A stretch of DNA of 64,000 nt from an uncultured Tolumonas sp. (GTDB lineage: Bacteria > Pseudomonadota > Gammaproteobacteria > Enterobacterales > Aeromonadaceae): NCBI RefSeq assembly GCF_963678185.1, contig NZ_OY782757.1, positions 1 through 64,000 of the forward strand, read 5' to 3'. Position 1 is the stretch's first letter. Each line of letters starts with the position of its first letter. The notes below the pieces were generated by a model that was given only the letters and a program-made list of their open reading frames with translations, was not told the DNA's origin and did no database searches. Below are positions 27,291-35,982 of this stretch, in pieces. The translations under genes were made by a program, and so were the position numbers.

Positions 27291-28262
27291 TTAAGCGGTT
27301 TGCCAGACCATATTACCAGCTAATGTCGGGCTCTGATCATACTGAGCTAGTGCTTGCCACAAGGGTAACAGGCTTTGCTCCATCGCCAAAGCGCGCTGCA
27401 ATGGGAATAGACCGAGTTCCATCGCTTGTTGGTCGTTGATTTCACCTTTCTGATGTGCAATCAGTGCGTTAGCTACTCGGTGGTTGGCCCGGATCCAGAT
27501 TGCATTTTCCGCCGCTTCGCCTGTATTTTGTGCTACGTCATCGATCATGAGCGGTTCCATCCACCATTGGCGATCAGGGCGGAAACCGCCGCGTAGCTGG
27601 TAAGCATTTTTACTGCCGATCAGCGTGATATCGAAATGCAACCCCGGTTTTGGCCACGGACATAACATCAGGTCAACCAGTGCATGCTGGCATTGCATTT
27701 GGGCGGAAATATTACAGCCAGATCCTTGGCGGGCGTCAAGAAACCGCATTTCGCCAAATAAGTGTGTCAGCAGCGAGATGGGGTGGATCATATCTTCCAT
27801 AAACCATTCCACCGGTGTTTTCGGATAGGGCAGGTTAACACCGGCAACAACAGTAATGCGTAACAGCTCACCAAAATCACCACTGTTGATCAGTTGTTGT
27901 AGTTGTTTGGCGGAATCAAGAAAAGGAAACGGGAAACTGACATAACTACGTTTGGCGTTGAGTGCTAAAAACTGAGCTTGATTATCAGGTGTCAGGCCAA
28001 GCGGTTTTTCGCACAAAATTATCTTGTCTTGTAGAGCCGCAAGATAATTCAGATGGCTGGCCGTTGGCGTTGCAATAGCGACTACATCACAATCCTGAAA
28101 CACAGATAAGTCTGTGCCATGATTAGGAATGCCTTCTTCCATGGCAATTTTGGCAACTATGTCCGCATCGTGTGCCATCATTGCGATAACGTCACAGCCT
28201 GCTTTGCGTAGCCCTTGAACGTGAACTCGTCCCCAATTTGTTCCTATCACTCCAGCTTTCAT
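27291..28262 (-). CDS. Gfo/Idh/MocA family oxidoreductase
   Basis: This is a 323-residue NAD(P)-dependent oxidoreductase. The N-terminal Rossmann region begins MKAGVIGTNWGRVHVQGL, and CEKPL at about residue 97 is the family's conserved EKP motif. The GEMRFLD and C-terminal segments fit the alpha/beta substrate domain. The substrate, probably a sugar or sugar-like alcohol, is unknown. GGAGG precedes the ATG with ideal spacing. It is the first gene of a minus-strand group with mepA (58 bases downstream), mdlA and mdlB, which may be one operon. Confidence 0.88.
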   Translation of the reverse strand: MKAGVIGTNWGRVHVQGLRKAGCDVIAMMAHDADIVAKIAMEEGIPNHGTDLSVFQDCDVVAIATPTASHLNYLAALQDKIILCEKPLGLTPDNQAQFLALNAKRSYVSFPFPFLDSAKQLQQLINSGDFGELLRITVVAGVNLPYPKTPVEWFMEDMIHPISLLTHLFGEMRFLDARQGSGCNISAQMQCQHALVDLMLCPWPKPGLHFDITLIGSKNAYQLRGGFRPDRQWWMEPLMIDDVAQNTGEAAENAIWIRANHRVANALIAHQKGEINDQQAMELGLFPLQRALAMEQSLLPLWQALAQYDQSPTLAGNMVWQTA

Positions 28263-28419
28263 CAGTATTCCTCCAATAAGATCTGAGAAATAGTTTACGC
28301 TTATCAGATGGGATTCATTTGTAAAAATATTTAGTTAATGAAGATGTATTTATTTTGTTGTTTTATCTGGGCGGTCACGTTTTAATTTGATGGATTAAAA
28401 GTAAATCACGGAGATGAAT

Positions 28420-28863
28420 ATGTTTAAGGAATTTAAAGAGTTTGCCATGCGTGGCAATGTGGTTGATATGGCGGTTGGTATTGTTATTGGTGCGGCTTTC
28501 AGTGCGATCGTGAAAAGCATGGTCGATGACGTGCTGATGCCACCGATTGGTTTATTACTCGGTGGCGTGGATTTTTCTGACTTTTTTGTGGTGTTGAAAG
28601 AAGGTGCTAAAGCAGCGGCGCCTTATCACAGTCTGGCAGATGCTAAGGCGGCAGGGGCGGTAACGCTGAATTTTGGTTTGTTCGTGAATGCGATCATCAG
28701 CTTTACTATCGTGGCTTTTGCGCTGTTTATGCTGGTAAAAGGTATGAATCGTTTGCGTGCTAATGAAACACCTAAACCAGTTAGTACCAAAAAATGCCCA
28801 CATTGCTGTTCCGATATCGCAATAGAGGCAACGCGTTGCCCACATTGTACTTCTCAGTTGTAA
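28420..28863 (+). CDS. mscL: Large-conductance mechanosensitive channel with zinc-ribbon tail
   Basis: MscL is a pentameric inner-membrane channel that opens under membrane tension to release solutes during hypo-osmotic shock. This 147-residue protein has the conserved N-terminal helix and TM1 (EFAMRGNVVDMAVGIVIGAAFSAIV), a periplasmic loop, and TM2 (LFVNAIISFTIVAFALFMLV). I chose the ATG at 28420 because GGAG lies six bases upstream; the ATG at 28414 touches that site. Where E. coli MscL has an amphipathic C-terminal bundle, this protein has two CPHC motifs (C126-C129 and C140-C143), a predicted zinc ribbon. It is transcribed alone. Confidence 0.95.
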   Translation: MFKEFKEFAMRGNVVDMAVGIVIGAAFSAIVKSMVDDVLMPPIGLLLGGVDFSDFFVVLKEGAKAAAPYHSLADAKAAGAVTLNFGLFVNAIISFTIVAFALFMLVKGMNRLRANETPKPVSTKKCPHCCSDIAIEATRCPHCTSQL

Positions 28864-28870
28864 CGCTTAC

Positions 28871-29359
28871 TCAGCGGCGTAATTTGTTGAGTAAACGAAT
28901 GATGTCGTTGAGTAACCGATAGCGCTGCAATTCAGCCTGCCCGTAGCGAGTCGATAGGGTAGATGGATTGTTGCGCTGTTTCAGATAACGATTTAATTGC
29001 AGACGGTTAAAACCACCGACTTTAAATATCAGCGGTAAAAGTTGCTGGATATTTTCTTCATCCAACCCCATAGCTTCGCTGTATTTTTCATCATCGGGCA
29101 GACTGATTTTTACGCTGACCTGTTTTATCTTCTGATGTTCTTGCAGATAGTCTAGCCACTGCTCGACATACATGGGTTTAGTGCCTGCCAGCAGATTGAA
29201 AAACCCACCGCTATCACTACGACACCCGCTGAGTAACAGACAAGCCAATTGATCATCATTACAAGAAAAGGAGACTTCTCCCTGAATAGACCAATCCACC
29301 GCCAGCACTGATATATCAGCGTTTTCCCCATTAAAACCTTCGCAATGAAAACGAAACAA
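28871..29359 (-). CDS. Unknown 162-residue cytoplasmic protein
   Basis: I do not recognise this family. It has no signal peptide or membrane segment. Four cysteines lie in the first third (FHCEGF, FSCNDD, LACLLL, SGCRSD). The C-terminal part is a basic, mostly helical region with RLQLNRYLKQR and LNKLRR. The start is TTG at 29359, supported by GGAG seven bases upstream; there is no in-frame ATG until residue 63. It ends eight bases from the convergent mscL gene. Confidence 0.7.
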   Translation of the reverse strand: MFRFHCEGFNGENADISVLAVDWSIQGEVSFSCNDDQLACLLLSGCRSDSGGFFNLLAGTKPMYVEQWLDYLQEHQKIKQVSVKISLPDDEKYSEAMGLDEENIQQLLPLIFKVGGFNRLQLNRYLKQRNNPSTLSTRYGQAELQRYRLLNDIIRLLNKLRR

Positions 29360-29434
29360 AACAGCACTCCAATAACCAGTCAGCCGTTTAGTTTAACATT
29401 ATCTCTCTGTTGTTAATAATTTATAGTGTAGATG

Positions 29435-29767
29435 TTAATTCGTCGCATTATCGATGAGGGCCAGTGCATCTCGTACCGCGTTGGTATTGTCTGGTCGTAC
29501 TAAGCGGGCGATCTCTTTGCCATTACTGAGAAAGATCAATGTCGGCCACAGTTTAACTTTGAAGGCTCGTCCTAATGGTTTGCCATGGCCATCGGCAATT
29601 TTGATGTGTGGTATTTGCGCATGTTCGGCTATTGCTGTGGCTATAAACGGCAACGCGGCTTGGCAAAAGCCGCACCATTCATTACCAAAATCCAGCACCA
29701 CAGGGCCGGTAAACGCTTCCACTTCACTCAATGATGGTTCGGTTTCCTGATAGGTATTTGTGGTCAT
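29435..29767 (-). CDS. Thioredoxin-like protein
   Basis: This 110-residue cytoplasmic protein has a thioredoxin fold with the active site WCGFC (in place of the usual WCGPC) and the cis-proline segment LWPTLIFLSNGKEI. It should reduce or exchange disulphides, or serve a specialised partner. GGGAG lies seven bases before the ATG. The Phe at the CxxC position suggests a redox potential different from TrxA. It is a single gene divergent from the Dabb protein gene. Confidence 0.88.
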   Translation of the reverse strand: MTTNTYQETEPSLSEVEAFTGPVVLDFGNEWCGFCQAALPFIATAIAEHAQIPHIKIADGHGKPLGRAFKVKLWPTLIFLSNGKEIARLVRPDNTNAVRDALALIDNATN

Positions 29768-29918
29768 AGTATGACTCCCATTCGGCTGATTAGCGGAAAA
29801 TAACGCTTTGTATGCCTAAACAATAGCAGTGTCTAAAGTATTGCTGCCAGCAATCTCGTTACGACATAATGAAAAAAAGAACGCTAAGTATTTTTGGATA
29901 AGTTTTATAGGAATCATA

Positions 29919-30215
29919 ATGATAAGACATCTTTTATTGCTGCAATTTACACCGGCAACAACCGAGCAGGATATTGCAGAAATCTTGGCATTATTTGTTG
30001 CCGCTAAAGACAAAATTGATGGAATTGTTGCAGTAACAGCTGGTGAAAATGTGAGTCCAGAAGGGAAAAATAAACATTTTACCCATTGTATAGCGATGGA
30101 TTTCATCGATGAAACAGCGCGCGATAACTATCTGCCACATCCTGAACATCAAAAAATGAAGCCACGGTTCAGACCGCATATTGCGGATATTCTGGTATTC
30201 GATTACGCCTGTTGA
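29919..30215 (+). CDS. Dabb (stress-responsive alpha/beta-barrel) family protein
   Basis: This 98-residue protein begins MIRHLLLLQFTPATTEQDI and contains KNKHFTHCIAMDFIDETARDNYLPHPEHQ, the pattern of the ferredoxin-like Dabb domain. Members dimerise and include monooxygenases and cyclases as well as stress proteins. AGGA lies seven bases before the ATG at 29919; the frame is open further upstream but without support. The exact reaction is unknown. Confidence 0.87.
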   Translation: MIRHLLLLQFTPATTEQDIAEILALFVAAKDKIDGIVAVTAGENVSPEGKNKHFTHCIAMDFIDETARDNYLPHPEHQKMKPRFRPHIADILVFDYAC

Positions 30216-30221
30216 AAAAGA

Positions 30222-30256
30222 ACAGACACCTGCATCAGGTGATGCCGGTGTCTGTA
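30222..30256 (-). terminator. Terminator of catalase (minus strand)
   Basis: ACAGACACC at 30222-30230 pairs with GGTGTCTGT at 30247-30255, with an inner stem GCATCA/TGATGC. On the minus strand it is followed by TTCTTTTTC. The convergent Dabb gene may share it. Confidence 0.75.
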
Positions 30257-30277
30257 TATCTCTTAATCTACCAACAG

Positions 30278-31738
30278 CTATTTGGGAACATCGTTAAGTG
30301 AGATACCTAACGCGTTTGCCACCCCAGCTCCATAAGCCGGATCAGCTTTCAGGCAGTTACTAATATGGCGGATCTTAATTTCTTTAGGGGCATCACCCAT
30401 AGCCCGCGCTGTATTTTCAAACAACGTTTTTTGCTGATCTGCATTCATTAGCCGGAACAATTTACCTGGCTGAGAATAATAATCTTCATCGGTTCGGTGA
30501 TCCCAGTGATCGGCTGCACCATCAAGCGCTAACGGTGGTTCAGAAAAATCAGGTTGTTGTTGCCATTCTTGATAGCTATTCGGTTCATAACCGAGTGTCC
30601 CGCCATGATTACCATCGACTCGCATAGCACCATCGCGGTGATAGCTGTGGAACGGACAACGTGGCACATTAACCGGAATATGATGATGGTTTACACCTAA
30701 CCGATAGCGTTGGGCATCGCCGTATGAAAATAAGCGCCCCTGTAACATTTTGTCCGGCGAGAAGCTTATGCCGGGCACAACATTGGCGGGGTTAAATGCC
30801 GCTTGTTCTACTTCTGCAAAATAGTTTTCCGGGTTACGGTTTAGCTCCATTTCACCGACTTCGATCAATGGGTAATCGCTGTGATACCAGACTTTAGTCA
30901 GGTCAAATGGGTTATACGGGCAGTTGGCGGCGTCTTTTCCCGGCATCACCTGAATGAACAATTTCCATTTTGGATTGTCATGCTTTTCAATGCTTTCATA
31001 GAGATCTCGCTGGTGGCTCTCGCGGTCTGAACCAACAATGGCACTGGCTTCCTCGTCGCTCAGGTTTTTGATCCCTTGTTGTGTTTGGAAATGGAATTTT
31101 ACCCAAAAACGTTCATTGTCTGCGTTAATCAGACTGAAAGTATGGCTGCCAAATCCATGCATATGCCGATAAGTTGCCGGTATGCCACGATCACTCATTA
31201 CAATGGTAATTTGATGGAGAGCTTCTGGTAACGATGTCCAAAAATCCCAGTTATTTCTGGCGCTGCGCATGTTCGTGCGCGGGTCGCGTTTTACTGCATG
31301 GTTCAGGTCAGGAAATTTTAATGGGTCGCGTAGAAAGAAAACCGGTGTGTTATTTCCGACTAAATCCCAATTACCTTCTTCGGTGTAAAATTTAATCGCA
31401 AAACCACGAATATCGCGTTCGGCATCCGCTGCACCGCGCTCTCCTGCGACGGTCGAGAATCGCACGAACAGATCGGTTTTTTTGCCGATTTGGGAAAAGA
31501 TCTTGGCTTTGGTATAACGTGTAATATCGTGGGTGACAGTGAATGTGCCATATGCGCCTGAACCTTTGGCATGCATCCTGCGCTCAGGAATCACTTCGCG
31601 GTCAAAATGAGCGAGCTTCTCTAAAAACCAGACATCTTGCAGTAACACTGGCCCACGTGGGCCTGCGGTCATGGTGTTTTGATTGTCGGGTACGGGAGCA
31701 CCGGCGCTAGTAGTCAGTTTCTCCTTTTGGTCTTTCAT
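30278..31738 (-). CDS. katA: Monofunctional haem catalase
   Basis: This is a 486-residue small-subunit (clade 3-type) catalase that converts hydrogen peroxide to water and oxygen. The catalytic His56 ([13 protein letters not shown]) and Asn129 (GNNTPVFF) are in place. The proximal haem ligand lies in [14 protein letters not shown]. The length equals the usual short catalases, with no C-terminal flavodoxin-like domain. AGGAG lies nine bases before the ATG. It has no signal peptide, so it is probably cytoplasmic. The gene stands alone. Confidence 0.96.
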   Translation of the reverse strand: MKDQKEKLTTSAGAPVPDNQNTMTAGPRGPVLLQDVWFLEKLAHFDREVIPERRMHAKGSGAYGTFTVTHDITRYTKAKIFSQIGKKTDLFVRFSTVAGERGAADAERDIRGFAIKFYTEEGNWDLVGNNTPVFFLRDPLKFPDLNHAVKRDPRTNMRSARNNWDFWTSLPEALHQITIVMSDRGIPATYRHMHGFGSHTFSLINADNERFWVKFHFQTQQGIKNLSDEEASAIVGSDRESHQRDLYESIEKHDNPKWKLFIQVMPGKDAANCPYNPFDLTKVWYHSDYPLIEVGEMELNRNPENYFAEVEQAAFNPANVVPGISFSPDKMLQGRLFSYGDAQRYRLGVNHHHIPVNVPRCPFHSYHRDGAMRVDGNHGGTLGYEPNSYQEWQQQPDFSEPPLALDGAADHWDHRTDEDYYSQPGKLFRLMNADQQKTLFENTARAMGDAPKEIKIRHISNCLKADPAYGAGVANALGISLNDVPK

Positions 31739-31961
31739 GATCGTTCTCCTTCTAGGTTTTTATGCAGCCTCGTCAGCGATCCTCTTTACTCGCTGTTGAC
31801 TCTGATAACCTTCAGTCAATATTTACGCATAAACATAGCTAACATTAGCTTAGTCAATTCCCCGAACTCAGATGGAAAAAATTCAGGTTATGCCGGGGAC
31901 GTTTGTGCTAATAATGTCGTGTTACAATCATTCGTTATCTAATCGTGAAGGAAGAAGCGTT

Positions 31962-32237
31962 ATGTCATTACCAGCCGTATCAGATCTTGCTCGTCTTGCA
32001 CTTTATATGCGCCCATCTTGCCCTTACTGTGTTCGGGTCACTGATTTTTGCCAGACTGCAGATATTAAACTTGAAAATCGTAATATTTCGGAAGGTGCTC
32101 ATCTGGAAGCATTAATGGTTGGTGGTGGTAAACGTCAGGTCCCATGCTTGCGTATTCAAGGTGATGACGGGCAAAGCCATTGGTTGTATGAATCGATGGA
32201 TATTATTGCTTATCTGAAACAGCAGTTGTCAAACTAG
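31962..32237 (+). CDS. Glutaredoxin-like protein
   Basis: This 91-residue protein has a glutaredoxin fold with the dithiol active site CPYC (MRPSCPYCVRVTDF), the cis-proline segment RQVPCLRIQ and the glutathione-binding LYESMDII region. It should reduce disulphides or mixed glutathione disulphides in the cytoplasm. GAAGGAAG precedes the ATG at 31962. An open frame upstream to 31872 lacks a ribosome-binding site. It is divergent from katA, so both may respond to oxidative stress, though I found no OxyR site. Confidence 0.92.
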   Translation: MSLPAVSDLARLALYMRPSCPYCVRVTDFCQTADIKLENRNISEGAHLEALMVGGGKRQVPCLRIQGDDGQSHWLYESMDIIAYLKQQLSN

Positions 32238-32242
32238 CAAAC

Positions 32243-32266
32243 TAAGGCCTCATCGCGAGGCCTTAT
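32243..32266. terminator. Terminator between the glutaredoxin gene and its convergent neighbour
   Basis: TAAGGCCTC at 32243-32251 pairs with GAGGCCTTA at 32257-32265. The hairpin has little T-tract and overlaps the end of the convergent gene, so it is a modest terminator. Confidence 0.55.
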
Positions 32267-32871
32267 GTTGGATCTTGCTTATCTGCATCGAGTTTTGTCA
32301 GTTCATCGCGGAGTGTTTGTAATTCTCGTCGATAGCTTTCAGCATCTCCATAATCCACAAAGCCGCTGTAATAAGAATGGGTCTGTAATGTGCGGCGAGC
32401 ATGCTTGATTGGACACCAGTATTGTTCTGTGCGCGCTGCAATCTCTTTCAGATACGATGCTAAACCATTGCCATAAGAACAGTAGGCACAATTGATTTTT
32501 TCGACCAGATTCAGGTAGGCCAGATGAGTACGATCGAAGATCATATAATCGCTTCTTCGAACCCGGGGAATGCGATATAACGGGAAACAGATCACTTGAT
32601 ATACGGTTACAAACAGATCCAGAAGAAGCAACGGAAAAATCATGGAGTAAATAAATGGGGCGGATAACAAATGGCGTATCTGGGCATGTAAAACATATTT
32701 CACCACCCCCATTTTAAAACGACGTTGTTGTGCTTTTACCTCTTGTTCAAATCTAACTCGTTTATTGGCAAAGTCAGCATGCAGTTCGGTTCGGCGCCGC
32801 TGCACTTCCTGATCGATTTGATCTTCAAGCTGGCGAATGCGATCAAGTAACTCTTTAATTTTAGGGTTCAT
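32263..32871 (-). CDS. Conserved membrane protein of unknown function with paired cysteine motifs
   Basis: This 202-residue protein starts with a charged coiled coil (about residues 1-50, KELLDRIRQLEDQIDQEV). One or two hydrophobic segments follow at about 70-100 (FIYSMIFPLLLLDLFVTVYQ). Then comes a soluble part with INCAYCSYGNGL and EQYWCPIKHARRT. I recall similar uncharacterised proteins in other proteobacteria with the same CxYC...ARTEQYWCPIKHARR pattern. The three cysteines and a histidine could bind a metal, but this is inference. No function is known to me. Confidence 0.85.
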   Translation of the reverse strand: MNPKIKELLDRIRQLEDQIDQEVQRRRTELHADFANKRVRFEQEVKAQQRRFKMGVVKYVLHAQIRHLLSAPFIYSMIFPLLLLDLFVTVYQVICFPLYRIPRVRRSDYMIFDRTHLAYLNLVEKINCAYCSYGNGLASYLKEIAARTEQYWCPIKHARRTLQTHSYYSGFVDYGDAESYRRELQTLRDELTKLDADKQDPT

Positions 32872-33089
32872 AAAATCCTTTTACTGCATGCGTTATTCTT
32901 GTCAGACAAGAAAATGGATTTATATATTTACAGTAGCAGTAAAACGCGAGGGCATTCGGAAACATCTTTTTTTGATTGAGGAAATCAATCATTTGACCGT
33001 AATTCGGTAACAGAACAATGATTTAGTGGCATACTTAACGCAATGTCATCGATTTTCGGCATCTCACTCTCTCACTACGAGTTCATATC

Positions 33090-34424
33090 ATGACGAACAG
33101 TTTTTTGGCTATCGCCGCATTGATTATCGCCAGTGCGTTTTTTTCTGTTTCAGAAATAGCGCTTGCTGCCTCCCGCAAATTGAAATTGCAACAACTGGCC
33201 GAAGCGGGCAGTGAGCAAGCCAGTAAGGTTATTGCGCTGCAGGAACAGCCGGGGCATTTCTTTACTGTTGTGCAGATTGGGTTAAATGCGGTTGCAATCT
33301 TAGGCGGTATTATTGGTGAATCAGCTTTAACGCCTTCGGTGTCGCAGATCCTGACGTATTGGGTTGAGCCACCACTGTTAAATAGCATCAGCTTTGCGAT
33401 TTCGTTTGTGGTGGTGACGTCAGTGTTCATCTTATTTGCTGATTTGATCCCGAAACGATTAGCGATGATGTCTCCAGAACGTATTGCGACCCACATTGTT
33501 ACACCGATGTTGTTTTGTGTGGCGGTATTTAAACCATTGGTCTGGATATTCAATGGGTTAGCCAATGTATTGTTCCGTTTATTTAATCTGCCAACGACCT
33601 ATAAAGAAGTTATTACGCCCGATGATATCTACGCCATGATGACTGCAGGTGCGCAGGCGGGGGTATTGCGCGAACAGGAACATCATCTGATTGAAAACGT
33701 GTTTGAATTGGACTCTAAAACGGTTCCGTCAATCATGACATCCCGCGATGGCATCATCTATTTCGAGCGCCGAGAAACCGAAGAACAGATCAAACAAATC
33801 ATTGCAGAGCATCCACATTCCAAGTTTCTGGTGTGTGATGGCAATATTGATACTGTGCTGGGTTATGTCGATTCCAAAGATATTTTGCTACGGGTTTTGA
33901 ATAAACAGCCTATCGCATTGACTGATGATAAGTTGATCCAAACGCCGCTGATCATTCCTGACACGCTGACACTGACGGAAGCACTGGAAGGTTTTAAAGG
34001 TTCCCGCGAAGACTTTGCCGTTATTCTGAACGAATATGCGCTGGTGGTAGGGATTCTGACGCTGAATGACATCATGAACACCTTGATGGGCGATTTGGTG
34101 AACCAGCATCAGGAAGAACAAATCGTACAGCGTGATGAAAATTCATGGTTGATCGATGGCATCGCACCCATCGATGATGTCATGCACGTGCTGAATATTG
34201 AAGAATTTCCCGAGTATGAAAATTACGAGACGATTGCCGGATTTATGATGTTTATGCTGCGTAAAATTCCGAAACGCACCGACTATGTCATTCATTCCGG
34301 TTATAAATTTGAAGTGGTTGATATCGATAGTTACAAAATCGATCAGTTGCTGGTAACGCGAGTGGCGACGCCAGATACAAACAGTGTGATTGCATCTGGC
34401 AATAGCGACAAAAAATCAGTTTAA
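33090..34424 (+). CDS. paeA: CNNM/CorC-type membrane protein, PaeA (YtfL) family
   Basis: This 444-residue inner-membrane protein aligns end to end with E. coli PaeA/YtfL (447 residues). It has an N-terminal DUF21 membrane domain (about 1-190), two CBS domains (about 205-335) and a C-terminal CorC/HlyC transporter-associated domain (ENSWLIDGIAPIDDVMHVL). In E. coli and Salmonella this protein exports cadaverine and putrescine under stationary-phase stress. The gene is single. Its stop overlaps the stop of the convergent Anbu gene by four bases, so the two 3' ends interlock. Confidence 0.92.
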   Translation: MTNSFLAIAALIIASAFFSVSEIALAASRKLKLQQLAEAGSEQASKVIALQEQPGHFFTVVQIGLNAVAILGGIIGESALTPSVSQILTYWVEPPLLNSISFAISFVVVTSVFILFADLIPKRLAMMSPERIATHIVTPMLFCVAVFKPLVWIFNGLANVLFRLFNLPTTYKEVITPDDIYAMMTAGAQAGVLREQEHHLIENVFELDSKTVPSIMTSRDGIIYFERRETEEQIKQIIAEHPHSKFLVCDGNIDTVLGYVDSKDILLRVLNKQPIALTDDKLIQTPLIIPDTLTLTEALEGFKGSREDFAVILNEYALVVGILTLNDIMNTLMGDLVNQHQEEQIVQRDENSWLIDGIAPIDDVMHVLNIEEFPEYENYETIAGFMMFMLRKIPKRTDYVIHSGYKFEVVDIDSYKIDQLLVTRVATPDTNSVIASGNSDKKSV

Positions 34425-35137
34425 AGATCAAATGGTGGCAATTGGCTGAAGATTTTTTGCAGACCTTCGCCCCATGCCTGACGTAAAGCCAGAAAGTGAG
34501 GGTGTTTTTCGGTAATGCGATATTGTTGAGCTGCACTGAACGAATCTTTTGGATAAATCAGTGCATCTAGCGGTAAGCCAACCGATAGATTGCTACGCAG
34601 TGTTGAGTCGATGGAGATCAACGCACACTGCATGGCAGTTTCTAGAGAGGTGTTAAAATTCAGCACCCGATCGATGATTGGTTTGCCGTATTTACTCTCA
34701 CCAATCTGGAAATAGGGGGTATCTTCAGTTGCTTCGATGAAGTTACCTTCTGGGTAGATATGAAACAGCCGATGCACATCGCCTTTTATCTGCCCGCCTA
34801 GCAAGATATTACAACCGAAGTTGATATGGCCTTGTTGTTGCCCACCGTCACGCTGGATCACTTCCCGAATAACATTGCCGACAAGTGCGGCTGCGTCGTA
34901 TAACGAGCTCACGTTCATCAGGTTCGGGCAATCTTGATTGATGCGTTGGCGTAATAAGGTCAGCACACTTTGTGTTGTTGCCAGGTTGCCGGCGCTTTGC
35001 AGCACCAATACACGATCATCTTTTTCAAAAACGTGTAATTTTTTGAAGATGGCAATATGGTCAACGCCCGCATTGGTGCGTGAATCTGACGCAAAAACCA
35101 CACCCTCAGCAAGACGCATGGCAACACAATAAGTCAT
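34421..35137 (-). CDS. anbu: Anbu, proteasome-like protease
   Basis: This 238-residue protein belongs to the Anbu (bacterial proteasome homologue) family. The N terminus MTYCVAMRLAEGVVFASDSRTNAG gives an N-terminal nucleophile Thr2 after Met removal, with an Asp near residue 18 and a Lys in IFKKLHVF as in the 20S fold. Anbu subunits assemble into open spiral or ring-like oligomers in the cytoplasm; their substrates are unknown. It is the last gene of a cluster with a transglutaminase, an alpha-E protein and an ATP-grasp protein, starting 44 bases after the transglutaminase stop. AGGGAAG precedes the ATG. Confidence 0.92.
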   Translation of the reverse strand: MTYCVAMRLAEGVVFASDSRTNAGVDHIAIFKKLHVFEKDDRVLVLQSAGNLATTQSVLTLLRQRINQDCPNLMNVSSLYDAAALVGNVIREVIQRDGGQQQGHINFGCNILLGGQIKGDVHRLFHIYPEGNFIEATEDTPYFQIGESKYGKPIIDRVLNFNTSLETAMQCALISIDSTLRSNLSVGLPLDALIYPKDSFSAAQQYRITEKHPHFLALRQAWGEGLQKIFSQLPPFDL

Positions 35138-35181
35138 TTCGCTTCCCTTTATACTTCAATCATCAGCGTGACAGCTTTCTA

Positions 35182-35982
35182 TCATTGTTGCTGTTGCACG
35201 TCGAGTAAATTTACCGCCGCTTTTGCCTGCATGGCTTCACTACCGCCACCAAAACGCACACCACGGACTGGGCAGGCATCCAGATAATCCATTCCGACAG
35301 CCAATTTCAAATGCTGGTTAGGGGTACAGGTATTATTAGTGATATCGAAAGTATTCCAACGATCGTTCAGCCACACTTCAGCCCAAGCGTGCATAGCAAC
35401 ATGGGCGCTGTCAGGCGTGTAAAGATAACCGCTGACATAACGGGCAGGAATACCAACACTGCGGCAACAAGCCAGAAATACATGTGTGTGATCCTGACAC
35501 ACGCCATTGCTGGCGGCTAATGCTTCGTCGGCGGAAAACGATACATCCGTGGCGCCGGGGGTGTATGGCATTTTCTCCAGAATGGCTTGCATCAGCGATT
35601 GCAAACCAACGAGTGGCTGGCTGTCATCATGATGTTGCTGTGCTAATACACGTATTGGTGCAGTCGCATGTGTCAACGATGAACTACGCAAATAGGTCAG
35701 TGGTGAAATGAGCTCTATTGCATCATCTAATTCGTCTTCCAGAATTTCGACTTCACCGTGTGCATGGATCTGAATGGTTTCATGCGGGGTGTCGAGGCTC
35801 AATACATGCAATATGTTGCCGTAACCATCGGTCGTAATGGTAGCTTGTTCCGGCAAGTCTAATTGCCAGCTGACAATACGCTGGCGTTGCGAGGTTTGTG
35901 GTGTCAGGCGCAGATATTGAGTGCTGTGACGTACCATCTCGGCATAATGATATTGAGTATGATGATCGATGGTTAATTTCAT
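35182..35982 (-). CDS. Transglutaminase-like cysteine protease of the Anbu cluster
   Basis: This 266-residue protein has the bacterial transglutaminase N-terminal beta domain (DHHTQYHYAEMVRHSTQYLRL) and a papain-like transglutaminase core. The triad is visible as Cys162 (GVCQDHTHV), His198 (MHAWAEVW) and Asp213 (FDITN). It is expected to act as a cytoplasmic cysteine peptidase or to form or break isopeptide bonds. The start overlaps the alpha-E stop as ATGA, so translation is coupled. Its architecture is not that of the periplasmic LapG protease (no signal peptide), so it should not be taken as the adhesin-releasing enzyme. Confidence 0.92.
   Translation of the reverse strand: MKLTIDHHTQYHYAEMVRHSTQYLRLTPQTSQRQRIVSWQLDLPEQATITTDGYGNILHVLSLDTPHETIQIHAHGEVEILEDELDDAIELISPLTYLRSSSLTHATAPIRVLAQQHHDDSQPLVGLQSLMQAILEKMPYTPGATDVSFSADEALAASNGVCQDHTHVFLACCRSVGIPARYVSGYLYTPDSAHVAMHAWAEVWLNDRWNTFDITNNTCTPNQHLKLAVGMDYLDACPVRGVRFGGGSEAMQAKAAVNLLDVQQQQ

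Noticed and set aside
29829-29918. Longer start for the Dabb protein
   Set aside because: The extra 30 codons lack a ribosome-binding site, while the ATG at 29919 has AGGA at good spacing and gives the normal family N terminus.
35182-35982. LapG-type adhesin-releasing protease
   Set aside because: It has a transglutaminase core but no signal peptide, and its gene overlaps the alpha-E gene of the Anbu cluster.
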